From the NCBI GenBank assembly GCA_965140395.1, contig OZ223207.1:372001-436000 (forward strand): a DNA stretch of 64,000 nucleotides, in the 5' to 3' direction. A program made the translations under genes and the position numbers. How positions within the stretch are numbered: position 1 is the first letter of the stretch; every line of letters starts with the position of its first letter. The notes beneath the pieces are model-generated. The model made no database searches. It was not told where the DNA came from and worked only from the letters and a program-made list of their open reading frames with translations. The stretch is from Parvibaculum sp002684405. GTDB lineage: Bacteria > Pseudomonadota > Alphaproteobacteria > Parvibaculales > Parvibaculaceae. Positions 1-7,889 of the stretch are shown in pieces.

Positions 1-304
1 CATCGTCGATCACGATCAGCAGGGGACCGCCGCCGGACACTTTAGGGGCCGGATTCCAGAGCGGCTCGGCCAGCGCGATAATGACGATGGCGGCGAGCAG
101 CATGCGCAGGATCAGCAGCCAGAGCGGCGTATGGGCGGGCGTTTCCTCTTCATTGGAAAGGCCCTGCAGCAGGCGGATGGCGGGAAAGCGGATGCGCTTG
201 GGCGAGGGCGGGGCAATGCGCAGCAGCCACCAGATCGCGGGTAGCGCGATGAGGCCGGTCAGCACCCAGGGGGCGGCGAAAGCGAGGGGTCCGAGCGTGA
301 GCAT
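1..304 (-). CDS. BatA/DUF4159-type membrane protein, N-terminal part (cut by window edge)
   Basis: Only the first ~101 codons are inside the window; the gene runs off the left edge. The translation starts MLTLGPLAFAAPWVLTG and shows two hydrophobic segments (about residues 5-26 and 57-80) separated by a basic stretch containing PKRIRFPAIRLLQGL. That is the aerotolerance-regulator (BatA) N-terminal signature found at the front of DUF4159 proteins. It starts 6 bases after the DUF58 stop and is the third gene of a moxR - DUF58 - BatA set, so it is probably a membrane partner of the MoxR ATPase. DUF4159 itself lies outside the window, so the full name is inferred from order. Confidence 0.8.
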   Translation of the reverse strand, partial: MLTLGPLAFAAPWVLTGLIALPAIWWLLRIAPPSPKRIRFPAIRLLQGLSNEEETPAHTPLWLLILRMLLAAIVIIALAEPLWNPAPKVSGGGPLLIVIDD

Positions 305-310
305 TGCCGG

Positions 311-1246
311 TCAGCCTCCCGCGCGGGGCGGCTGCACCGCGTCCAGCGCGCCGGACAGCGCACCGTAGAGCGCCAGCAATGCATGATGCGGCGGCCGGTC
401 GGTCCGGTGCGTTGCAAAGGTGAAGTTCAGGCGCTGCACGGCCTCTTCGATGTGACTGCGATGCGTGGCGAGACGCTTGTGATAGGCGCTGCGCAGGCTT
501 TCCGCGCGGCCCACCATCAGGCGGGTTTCTTCCTCGATGCCTTCGAATTCGGTGCGCCCGGAAAAGGGCAGGTCCTCCTCGGCCGGATCGAGTACCTGAA
601 TCAGATGTCCCTTAATGCCTTCCGAGGCATAGCTGCGGATGCGCGCGGCGATCTCCTCGGCGGGGGAGAGAAAATCGCCGATCAGCACGATCTGCGCATA
701 GCGCGGCAAATGTTGCGGCGGGGGCAGGCTTTCCAGCGCAGTGTCTTCGCGGCGGTCCAGCATGGCATGGGCCATGCGGTGGAAGGCGGTGCGGCCCGTG
801 GAGGGCTGCGCACCGCTACCCAGCGGCGCGATGTTCTCGCCGCCCTGCACGAGAAGCGAGGAGAGGGCGAGCGCCAGCACGGTCGCGCGGTCGCGTTTGG
901 GGCAGGGAGCGAAATCGGAGGCATAGTCCATGGAGGCCGAGCCGTCGCGCCATATCCAGACGCTTTCGGCGGCTTCCCATTCCTTTTCGCGCACATAGAG
1001 ATGGCGCGTGCGGGCGGAGTGGCGCCAGTCCACCGAGGAGGCGGTGTCGCCCTCGCGGAAGCGGCGATATTGCCAGAAGGTTTCGCCGGTCCCTGCGCGG
1101 CGGCGGCCATGCAGCCCTTGCGCAACGGTGCGCGCGACATGTTCGGCCTCCGCCACCAGAGGCGGCAGCGCTTCGGCAAGCGTTTCGGCCTGTTCGCGCA
1201 GGCCGGTCGCGGGCGCGTGGGGCGCATTGTCACTCGGCGGCCGCAT
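311..1246 (-). CDS. DUF58 domain-containing protein
   Basis: A 311-residue soluble protein. The DUF58 core is visible as FREGD (63-67), DWRHSART (73-80) and a VWA/MIDAS-like RDGSASMDY (100-108). DUF58 proteins usually sit directly after MoxR-type AAA ATPases and are thought to act as partners or substrates in their chaperone-like activity. Here the gene starts 14 bases after the moxR stop and is followed closely by a BatA-type membrane gene, so the three are very likely one operon. The exact cellular role is unknown. A long frame on the opposite strand covers the same DNA but has no family signature. Confidence 0.92.
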   Translation of the reverse strand: MRPPSDNAPHAPATGLREQAETLAEALPPLVAEAEHVARTVAQGLHGRRRAGTGETFWQYRRFREGDTASSVDWRHSARTRHLYVREKEWEAAESVWIWRDGSASMDYASDFAPCPKRDRATVLALALSSLLVQGGENIAPLGSGAQPSTGRTAFHRMAHAMLDRREDTALESLPPPQHLPRYAQIVLIGDFLSPAEEIAARIRSYASEGIKGHLIQVLDPAEEDLPFSGRTEFEGIEEETRLMVGRAESLRSAYHKRLATHRSHIEEAVQRLNFTFATHRTDRPPHHALLALYGALSGALDAVQPPRAGG

Positions 1247-1260
1247 AATGCGCGCTCCGG

Positions 1261-2259
1261 TCAGACGATGGTCCGGCAGAGCCTGTCGATGACGCCGCTG
1301 ACAGTCACGCCCTCCGCCCGTGCCGAGAAATTGAGTGCCATGCGATGGCGCAGAACGGGGGCGGCCAGCGCCACCACATCCTCGACGGATGGCGAGAAGC
1401 GGCCGTCGATCAGCGCGCGGGCGCGCACGGCCAGCATCAGCGCCTGGCTGGCGCGCGGGCCGGGGCCCCAGGCCACATGGCGTTCCACCTCTTCCGATGC
1501 GCCTTCCTCGGGGCGCGTGGCGCGCACCAGTTCCAGAATGGCGGCGACCACCTTTTCGCCGACCGGCACGCGGCGCACCAGCGCCTGCGCTTCCATCAGG
1601 TCTTGCACCGTCATGGATTGCGAAACATCGACCGTCTTTTCGCCCGTGGTCGAAAGCAGCATGCGCCGCTCGGCTTCGTAGTCGGGATAATTCACGTCGA
1701 TCTGCATCAGGAAGCGGTCGAGCTGGGCTTCCGGCAGCGGGTAGGTGCCTTCCTGCTCCAGCGGGTTCTGCGTCGCGAGCACATGGAAGGGGGTGGGCAG
1801 TTCGTAGCGCACACCGGCCACCGTCACGTTCTTTTCCTGCATGGCCTGCAAGAGGGCCGACTGGGTGCGCGGGCTTGCGCGGTTGATTTCGTCGGCCATC
1901 AGAAGCTGGCAGAAGACCGGCCCCTTGATGAAGCGGAAGCTGCGCCCGCCGGAATCGGATTCTTCCAGCACTTCCGAGCCCACAATGTCGGCGGGCATCA
2001 GGTCGGGAGTGAACTGGATGCGCTTGTCCTCAAGGCCCAGCACCTTGCCCATGGTGTGGACGAGCAGCGTCTTGGCGAGGCCCGGCACGCCGACAAGCAA
2101 CGCATGGCCGCCCGCGAGCACGGTCACGAGGGTCTGGTCGATGACCGTTTCCTGCCCGTAAATGACCTCGCCGATGGCCTCGCGCGCGGCGGCGATTTTC
2201 GCGCCCGCGGCTTCGATTTCCTCGACGGCGGTGCCGTCGGCTTCACTGACTGTCTGCAT
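1261..2259 (-). CDS. MoxR family AAA+ ATPase
   Basis: 332 residues. Walker A GVPGLAKT (57-64), the typical MoxR string QFTPDLMPADI (82-92), Walker B LLMADEINR (119-127) and the downstream ATQNPLEQEGTYPLPEAQLDR sensor region are all present. MoxR ATPases act as chaperones that help assemble or activate partner proteins, often VWA proteins. First gene of the leftward moxR-DUF58-BatA operon; its promoter should lie in the 163-base gap between it and the rightward DUF1285 gene. Family assignment is secure; the client is not known. Confidence 0.95.
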   Translation of the reverse strand: MQTVSEADGTAVEEIEAAGAKIAAAREAIGEVIYGQETVIDQTLVTVLAGGHALLVGVPGLAKTLLVHTMGKVLGLEDKRIQFTPDLMPADIVGSEVLEESDSGGRSFRFIKGPVFCQLLMADEINRASPRTQSALLQAMQEKNVTVAGVRYELPTPFHVLATQNPLEQEGTYPLPEAQLDRFLMQIDVNYPDYEAERRMLLSTTGEKTVDVSQSMTVQDLMEAQALVRRVPVGEKVVAAILELVRATRPEEGASEEVERHVAWGPGPRASQALMLAVRARALIDGRFSPSVEDVVALAAPVLRHRMALNFSARAEGVTVSGVIDRLCRTIV

Positions 2260-2422
2260 TGACCTACATATTGGGTGGTACGGTGCCTTTCGGGCGCCGC
2301 ACGGGCCTCGTTTCGCTCACGGCTGAGCGCCGCATCATAAGCGCTTGGTATCTTGACGATAATATGGCCCGGCGTCTGCGCGAAAGGCAGGAATCCGCTC
2401 ACCCGACGAAAGAAGGGACAAA

Positions 2423-3097
2423 ATGACCGCAAAGCCACAAACGGCACAAGATGGCGCCCAGGATGACCCCTCGGAAGATATGGGGAAAAAGAGCGAATCC
2501 GGCGGCACGATGGGTCTGAAGGGTCTCGCCGAAGCCGAAGCGGCGGGCAAGAAGTCGAAAGGCCTGCCGCCCGTGCACAAGTGGAATCCGCCTTTTTGCG
2601 GCGATATCGACATGCGGATCGCCCGCGACGGGAGCTGGTGGTATCTCGGCACGCCCATCGGGCGCGAAAAACTCGTGCGGCTTTTCTCAACCGTTCTGCG
2701 TCACGACGAGGACGGCAAATATTATCTCGTCACGCCGGTGGAGAAGATCGGCATCACGGTGGAGGATGCGCCCTTCGTCGCGGTCGCCATGCAGGTGGAG
2801 GGCGAGGGCAAGGATCAGGTGCTGACCTTCCGGACCAATGTCGGCGACGAGACGGTGGCGGGCCCCGAGCATCCCATGCGATTCGAGATCGACGAGGAAA
2901 CAGGCGAGCCTGCGCCCTACGTGCATGTGCGCGCGCGGCTCGATGCGCTCATCAACCGCGCCGTCTTCTACGATCTGGTGGAACTTGGCGCGGAAGAGGA
3001 AGTCGATGGGCGCCAATGGTTCGGCATCTGGTCGTCGGGCGAGTTCTTTCCCTTCATGCCGGCCGATGAAGTGGGCGCACGAAAGCAGGGCGGATGA
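2423..3097 (+). CDS. DUF1285 domain-containing protein
   Basis: 224 residues. After a charged low-complexity N-terminus (about 1-50), the protein shows the DUF1285 hallmarks HKWNPPFCGDIDMRI, GSWWYLGTPIGREKLVRLF and a C-terminal RQWFGIWSSGEFFPF. No enzymatic function is established for this family. It starts behind AGAAGGGACAAA, a good ribosome site, and its stop overlaps the next start by four bases (ATGA), so it is translationally coupled to the Nudix hydrolase and probably to the CCA-adding enzyme that follows. This DUF1285-Nudix-cca order recurs in alphaproteobacteria as far as I recall. Confidence 0.9.
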   Translation: MTAKPQTAQDGAQDDPSEDMGKKSESGGTMGLKGLAEAEAAGKKSKGLPPVHKWNPPFCGDIDMRIARDGSWWYLGTPIGREKLVRLFSTVLRHDEDGKYYLVTPVEKIGITVEDAPFVAVAMQVEGEGKDQVLTFRTNVGDETVAGPEHPMRFEIDEETGEPAPYVHVRARLDALINRAVFYDLVELGAEEEVDGRQWFGIWSSGEFFPFMPADEVGARKQGG

Positions 3098-3747
3098 AGA
3101 ACTACCGTGAGCTGATTCTCGATCATGTCGATCGCGATCCCCCGTCGATGGAGGTGATGCTGGGCGAGGTGCCGGTCAATGGCGACCATGCGCTGAACCC
3201 CGATCCGGACGACTGGCTGGAGCCGGAAGACCGCAAGACGTTGCGGGCCGCCGCCGTGCTGGTGCCCATCGTCGAGCATGCGCATGGCGCCCATATGCTG
3301 CTGACGCGGCGCGCGGACCATCTGGGCCAGCATTCGGGCCAGGTCGCCTTTCCCGGTGGCAAGATGGAGCCCGGCGAGACGCCGGCCGAGGCCGCGCTGC
3401 GCGAGGCGGAGGAGGAGGTCGGGCTCGACCGCTCCTTCGTGGAGGTGGCGGGCTATCTCGATCTTTACGAGACCGGCACGGGCTTTCGCATTCTCCCGGT
3501 GGTGGGGTTCGTGCGGCCCGGTTTCGAGCTGACGGTGAACCCGGGCGAGGTGGCGGATGTCTTCGAGGTGCCGCTCTCCTTTCTGATGAACCCGGAGAAT
3601 CACGAGCGCCACAGCGCCGTGTGGAAGGGCAAGCGGCGGCATTATTACGCCATGCCCTATGGCGGCCAGTATATCTGGGGCGCCACGGCGGGCATGCTTC
3701 GCAACATGTATCTCAGGCTTTTCGAGCATCAGCAGGCGAGCGCCTGA
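3094..3747 (+). CDS. Nudix hydrolase, CoA pyrophosphatase type
   Basis: 217 residues. The Nudix box GX5EX7REUXEEXGU is complete at 88-111 (GGKMEPGETP...REAEEEVGL). It is preceded by LLTRRADHLGQHSGQVAFPG, the UPF0035 motif that marks the CoA/acetyl-CoA diphosphatase branch (NudL/YeaB type), which cleaves CoA to 4'-phosphopantetheine and 3',5'-ADP. Overlaps the DUF1285 gene by four bases and lies 129 bases before cca. Substrate is inferred from the motif; no other Nudix subfamily uses it. Confidence 0.92.
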   Translation: MKNYRELILDHVDRDPPSMEVMLGEVPVNGDHALNPDPDDWLEPEDRKTLRAAAVLVPIVEHAHGAHMLLTRRADHLGQHSGQVAFPGGKMEPGETPAEAALREAEEEVGLDRSFVEVAGYLDLYETGTGFRILPVVGFVRPGFELTVNPGEVADVFEVPLSFLMNPENHERHSAVWKGKRRHYYAMPYGGQYIWGATAGMLRNMYLRLFEHQQASA

Positions 3748-3876
3748 GGGGCATATGACCCGGCCTTGAAGAAAATGACGCCCGCGTCATTTATGCTCTG
3801 GCCCCGCGCCGCGCGGAATGGCAGTCTGGCCGAAAACACGTGACGAGAACGATAATGCGTATGGAGGTCGCCCCCG

Positions 3877-5130
3877 ATGAGTGCCGATAAGAAGCTCGCC
3901 AACCAGATCTGGCTGAAAGCGGCCGAAACCCGCGCCGTGATGGAGGCGCTGGAAGCCGAGGGCGGCACGGCGCGTTTCGTGGGCGGTTGCGTGCGCAATT
4001 CGCTTCTGGGCGAGCCGGTCACGGATGTGGATATCGCCACCACCGAGACGCCCGACAGGGCGCAGGCGCTGCTGGAGGCGAAGGGCATCAAGGTCATTCC
4101 CACCGGCATCGAGCATGGCACGGTGACGGCGGTGGCCGAGGGGCGTCATTTCGAAATCACCACGCTGCGCGTCGATGTGGCCACGCATGGCCGCCATGCC
4201 GATGTCGAATTCACCGAGGACTGGGTGGAGGACGCCAGGCGCCGCGACTTCACCATGAACGCGCTCTATGCCGACAAGGACGGCACGCTGCACGATCCGC
4301 TGGGCGGACAGGACGATCTGCAGGCCCGGCTGGTGCGCTTCATTGGCGATCCGCGCGAGCGCATCCGCGAAGACTATCTGCGCATCCTGCGTTTCTTCCG
4401 GTTTCATGCCTGGTACGGCAAGGGCGAGCCGGACGCAGCCTCGCTCAAGGCCTGCGCCGACGAAAAGGAAGGCATGAAGCAGCTTTCCGGCGAGCGTATC
4501 CGCGTCGAGCTTTTCAAGACGCTGACCGCCGACGAGGCGCCCGCCGCCTTCCGCCAGATGGCCGCCTCGGGCGTGCTGACGGAGGTGTTGCCCGAAGCCT
4601 CGAAGCTCGATCGCTTTGAAAATCTCGTGCGCATCGAACGCGACCAGCTGTTCACCGCCGACCCCTCGCCGGTGGTGCGTCTGGGTGCGATGCTCGATCT
4701 CGACAAGGCGGGCGTGGATGCGTTGGCCGACCGGCTGAAATTCTCCAACAAGGACCGTGAGCGCCTGACGGCCATGCTCACCGATACGACCAAGATCGTC
4801 TGCTACCTCTCCATGCGCGAGGTGCGCCGCGCGCTCTACAATATGGGGCTGGAGCTCTTCAAGGATCGCGTCATGCTGGGCTGGGCGAGCGAGAGGCCCG
4901 ACCACAATGCGTTTCAGTGGCGGGCGATGCTGGCCATGGCCGATAGCTGGGAAAAGCCGCAACTGCCGCTCGACGGCGCGATGATGAAGGCCGCTGGCGT
5001 GCCGGAAGGCCCGGAAATGGGCCGCGTTTATCGCGAGGTCGAGGAATGGTGGGTCGACAGCGACTTCACCGATGACGAGTTTTCTATCATCGAGCGGCTG
5101 AAGGCCGTGGTGCAGGCGACGATTTACTGA
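3877..5130 (+). CDS. cca: CCA tRNA nucleotidyltransferase / poly(A) polymerase family
   Basis: 417 residues. The class II nucleotidyltransferase head shows the GG motif RFVGGCVRNSLLG (34-45) and catalytic DVDIA (50-54), then RRDFTMNALY, DPRERIREDYLRILRFFRFHAW and a helical body. It adds or repairs the 3' CCA of tRNAs. ATG at 3877 has GGAGGT at ideal spacing. Its TGA stop is immediately followed, with no gap, by the ATG of an AT-rich gene of quite different composition. Confidence 0.94.
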   Translation: MSADKKLANQIWLKAAETRAVMEALEAEGGTARFVGGCVRNSLLGEPVTDVDIATTETPDRAQALLEAKGIKVIPTGIEHGTVTAVAEGRHFEITTLRVDVATHGRHADVEFTEDWVEDARRRDFTMNALYADKDGTLHDPLGGQDDLQARLVRFIGDPRERIREDYLRILRFFRFHAWYGKGEPDAASLKACADEKEGMKQLSGERIRVELFKTLTADEAPAAFRQMAASGVLTEVLPEASKLDRFENLVRIERDQLFTADPSPVVRLGAMLDLDKAGVDALADRLKFSNKDRERLTAMLTDTTKIVCYLSMREVRRALYNMGLELFKDRVMLGWASERPDHNAFQWRAMLAMADSWEKPQLPLDGAMMKAAGVPEGPEMGRVYREVEEWWVDSDFTDDEFSIIERLKAVVQATIY

Positions 5131-6249
5131 ATGAACAAACGCAAACTGAGCATTTCCGACGATGACCTGCGATGGTTGGAGCAGGGTGAAGGCGAAAGCC
5201 AAAATACGCGCAGTGCTCGTGATGCAATCCGCCAACATCTTGGTGCGGAAGTGGAGATTGCACCAAGAGTTTTGCGTGAAGAATTCTATGATCAAGTTGT
5301 CGAGTTTATCTCAAGTGATATTCGCTCGGAGAACCATGATACCTACGTCATAGACTGTTGGTTTCCCAGTAGAGAAATTGTTGTGAGGGATATAGGGCGT
5401 GAGGCTGGAGAGATGGTTATTCTCTTAAGTCAAGCGTTCGGAATTGAGTTTGAAGATTGTTACTTTAGGAAGATCATTATCTCGAATGGCTCACGCGCCA
5501 TCTTTAAGAATTGCCACATTAGCATGTTGGATGTTGATGAGAACAGTTGTTCAAATGTGATTTTTCAAAATTCGTGGATATATCTTTTTCTCATAAATCA
5601 GAAATCGTTCTCGAGCCTTAAATTTTTGGGTGGAGGGATTCTTGGCCTCGAATGCCCTAACCCCTCTTCGGTTAATCCGTTCGTTGGATCAGTCGTATTC
5701 TCGGACGTGAAACTCGCAATAAATTCGCAGCTCTATCCCATAGAAGGCGCGCAGCCTTACAGAAACATGCGTTTTCATCTGAACTCGCTTCAAAACGGAC
5801 CTGCTGCTGCAGTGTTTCATTCCGCAGAGCAGGGCATTGAACGAGAAACAGAAACCCTGCCTAATCGTTTTTTCAGTTGGCTCTATTCCATTTTCTCCGA
5901 TTACGGTGCTTCTCCCGGACTCCCCTTGGCGTGGCTGGCGGTCGTGTGGCTCTTTACCGCGTTTCTCCTTCTCATAACGGGCACCGTTGCCGGCGGGCAA
6001 GAGCATGCCGTTGGGTGGTTGACCGTCCTATTTGAGGAAGGTTGTTGGTCCAAGTTTTTGCGGGCTGCTATTTTGGGTGCGCAGCCTTTGTCATGGATCG
6101 GCGGTTTAGTCTCTTCAGGTGCCAAAGGCATCGTCATCGCCCCTGTGCACTGGTGGATGCAGGCGTGGCTAGTCATTGACGGCATCCTGTCCGGTGTTCT
6201 TCTGGCGCTCTTTATTTTCGCCCTTCGTCGGCGCTTTAAAATGATGTGA
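5131..6249 (+). CDS. Unknown membrane protein with pentapeptide-like repeats, AT-rich
   Basis: 372 residues, family not recognised. Residues ~95-180 contain irregular F/I-x-N/D-C repeats (FEDCYF, AIFKNCHI, VIFQNSWI, LKFLGGGI) that look like a short pentapeptide or beta-helix stretch. The last ~100 residues hold two to three membrane spans (one around WLAVVWLFTAFLLLITG, one near the C-terminus at IDGILSGVLLALFIFAL) and end in basic RRRFKMM. Base and codon use differ sharply from all neighbours: many A/T-ending codons, with TTT, ATT and AAA common. The start abuts the cca stop (TGAATG) without its own clear ribosome site. I infer recent acquisition; function unknown. Confidence 0.75.
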   Translation: MNKRKLSISDDDLRWLEQGEGESQNTRSARDAIRQHLGAEVEIAPRVLREEFYDQVVEFISSDIRSENHDTYVIDCWFPSREIVVRDIGREAGEMVILLSQAFGIEFEDCYFRKIIISNGSRAIFKNCHISMLDVDENSCSNVIFQNSWIYLFLINQKSFSSLKFLGGGILGLECPNPSSVNPFVGSVVFSDVKLAINSQLYPIEGAQPYRNMRFHLNSLQNGPAAAVFHSAEQGIERETETLPNRFFSWLYSIFSDYGASPGLPLAWLAVVWLFTAFLLLITGTVAGGQEHAVGWLTVLFEEGCWSKFLRAAILGAQPLSWIGGLVSSGAKGIVIAPVHWWMQAWLVIDGILSGVLLALFIFALRRRFKMM

Positions 6250-6262
6250 AATCAAAGCCCTG

Positions 6263-6290
6263 CGCCAAATGTCCCTGCGACATTTGGGCG
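6263..6290. promoter_or_regulatory. Hairpin / inverted repeat upstream of hemN
   Basis: CGCCAAATGTC and GACATTTGGgCG face each other across a 5-base spacer, 38 bases before the hemN ATG. No T-tract follows, so it is not a standard terminator for the AT-rich gene; it could be an operator or an RNA hairpin in the hemN leader. It does not match the FNR/FixK consensus TTGATnnnnATCAA. Confidence 0.4.
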
Positions 6291-6327
6291 AATAGGCGGA
6301 ACGGCGTGCTCGCTTTAGCTTGGCCTC

Positions 6328-7677
6328 ATGAGACTCGACCTGATTGAAAAATACGACCTCCGGGTTCCGCGCTACACCTCCTATCCGACCGCGCCGCATT
6401 TCGGCCCGTCGGTGGACGGGGGCACCTATGCGCGCTGGCTTTCCGAGCTGGAGCCGACCGCGCCGCTGTCGCTCTATCTCCATATCGCCTATTGCGCGGA
6501 GATGTGCTGGTTCTGCGGCTGCCACACCAAGGCGACGCATAAATATGCGCCGGTGGCGGATTATCTGGATGCGGTGCAGGCCGAGGCGAAGCTCATCGCG
6601 GGCAAGCTCCCGGCACGGATGAAGGTCGATCACGTGCATTTCGGCGGCGGCAGTCCGACGCTTCTGAAGGCCGACGACTTTGCGCAGACGCTGGCGCAGC
6701 TTCGCGAGTTCTACAATGTCACGCTGGACGCCGACATCGCGGTCGAGATGGACCCGCGCACGGCGACCGAGGATTACGTTCGCGCCATGGCGAAGGCGGG
6801 CGTGACGCGCGCCTCCATCGGCGTGCAGGATTTCGACGAGCGCGTCCAGAAGGCGATCAACCGCATACAGCCTTACGATGTGACGGCGCGGGTGATCGGC
6901 TGGCTGCGCGACGCCGGTATTTCCGCGATCAATATGGATCTCGTTTACGGGCTTCCCTATCAGACGGTGGAAAGCGTGACCGAGATGGCGCGGCTTGCCG
7001 CCGGGCTCGCGCCTGCGCGCATCGCGCTCTTCGGCTATGCGCATGTGCCGTGGATGAAGCCACATCAAAAGCTCATCCCCGAAGAGGCGCTGCCGGATAT
7101 GGCCGAGCGCTGGGCGCAATATGAAGCCACCGCCGATGCGCTGCTGGAGGCGGGATATGTTCGTGTCGGGCTCGACCATTTCGCCCATCCCGACGATCCG
7201 ATGGCGGAAGCGGCGAAGGCCGGGGCGCTGCATCGCAATTTTCAGGGCTACACGACCGACGAAGCGCCGGTCCTCATCGCGCTGGGCGCGAGCGGCATCG
7301 GCTCGCTGCCGCAGGGCTATGTGGCGAACGAGATTGCCATCGAGCGCTACAAGGAAACGGTCCGGGCAGGGGAGTTGCCCATCACGCGCGGCATCGCCGT
7401 CAGCGGCGACGACAAGCTGCGGCGCGAGATCATCGAAAAGCTGATGTGCGACATGAATGTCGACCTCGCCGCAATCGCGGGCCTGCACGGGCTCGACCCG
7501 GATGCGTTCGATCCCGAACTTGCCGCGCTGGAGCCGCTGGAAGCCGACGGCATCGTGCTGCGCGACGGCTCGCGCCTCGTCATCACCGAGGAAGGCCGCC
7601 CCCTCATGCGCGCCGTCTGCGCCGTCTTCGACCGCTATCTCGAAGCGGGCGGAGCGCGGCACTCCAAGGCGGTTTGA
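6328..7677 (+). CDS. hemN: Oxygen-independent coproporphyrinogen III oxidase
   Basis: 449 residues, close to the ~457 of E. coli HemN. Radical-SAM cluster motif CAEMCWFC (Cys 56, 60, 63, with an extra Cys at 65 as in true HemN), then HFGGGSPT and the IGVQDFDERVQKAINRIQ block typical of HemN. It converts coproporphyrinogen III to protoporphyrinogen IX without oxygen in the cytoplasm. The ATG at 6328 lacks a strong ribosome site. It faces the aerobic enzyme HemF across 212 bases of repeats, so both routes for the same heme step sit together, suiting growth at changing oxygen. Confidence 0.95.
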   Translation: MRLDLIEKYDLRVPRYTSYPTAPHFGPSVDGGTYARWLSELEPTAPLSLYLHIAYCAEMCWFCGCHTKATHKYAPVADYLDAVQAEAKLIAGKLPARMKVDHVHFGGGSPTLLKADDFAQTLAQLREFYNVTLDADIAVEMDPRTATEDYVRAMAKAGVTRASIGVQDFDERVQKAINRIQPYDVTARVIGWLRDAGISAINMDLVYGLPYQTVESVTEMARLAAGLAPARIALFGYAHVPWMKPHQKLIPEEALPDMAERWAQYEATADALLEAGYVRVGLDHFAHPDDPMAEAAKAGALHRNFQGYTTDEAPVLIALGASGIGSLPQGYVANEIAIERYKETVRAGELPITRGIAVSGDDKLRREIIEKLMCDMNVDLAAIAGLHGLDPDAFDPELAALEPLEADGIVLRDGSRLVITEEGRPLMRAVCAVFDRYLEAGGARHSKAV

Positions 7678-7699
7678 TTTTCATTCAATGATATGAAGC

Positions 7700-7785
7700 G
7701 TCATGGCCCGGCTTGTCCGGGCCATCCACGTCTTCCTTGTGGCGCATTAAAGACGTGGATGCCCCGCATGAAGCGGGGCATGACG
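7700..7785. repeat. Dispersed palindromic repeat, copy 1 (full length)
   Basis: Outer arms CGTCATG (7700-7706) and CATGACG (7779-7785) enclose two hairpins, GGCCCGGCTTGTCCGGGCC and GCCCCGCATGAAGCGGGGC, and an inner stem CCACGTCTT / AAGACGTGG. Shortened or variant copies occur at 7795, 15219, 45639, 46242, 57536 and 61841. It lies between the converging hemN and hemF genes and does not code. Confidence 0.85.
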
Positions 7786-7794
7786 AAAAGAATT

Positions 7795-7876
7795 GTCATC
7801 CCGGGCTTGTCCCGGGATCCAGAGCGTCACCCTCGGCGTGTGAAGCCCCTGGGCCCCGGCATGAAGCCGGGGTGAC
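7795..7876. repeat. Dispersed palindromic repeat, variant copy 2
   Basis: Outer arms GTCATCCCGGG and the closing GGGGTGAC bracket hairpins CCCGGGCTTGTCCCGGG and CCCCGGCATGAAGCCGGGG. Same architecture as the copy just upstream but with a different inner sequence. Ends 14 bases before the hemF stop, so it forms the 3' region of both hemN and hemF transcripts. Confidence 0.8.
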
Positions 7877-7889
7877 AGCAGAGGATGTC

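Noticed and set aside
383..1681. Long open frame opposite the DUF58 and MoxR genes
   Set aside because: It has no family signature and is the antisense shadow of two well-supported genes; GC-rich coding DNA often leaves such frames open.
3787..5295. 502-codon frame opposite cca
   Set aside because: No recognisable motifs; antisense to a full-length CCA enzyme.
7700..7876. CRISPR array or attachment site
   Set aside because: Repeats are self-complementary hairpins without regular spacers; no cas genes or integrase in the window.
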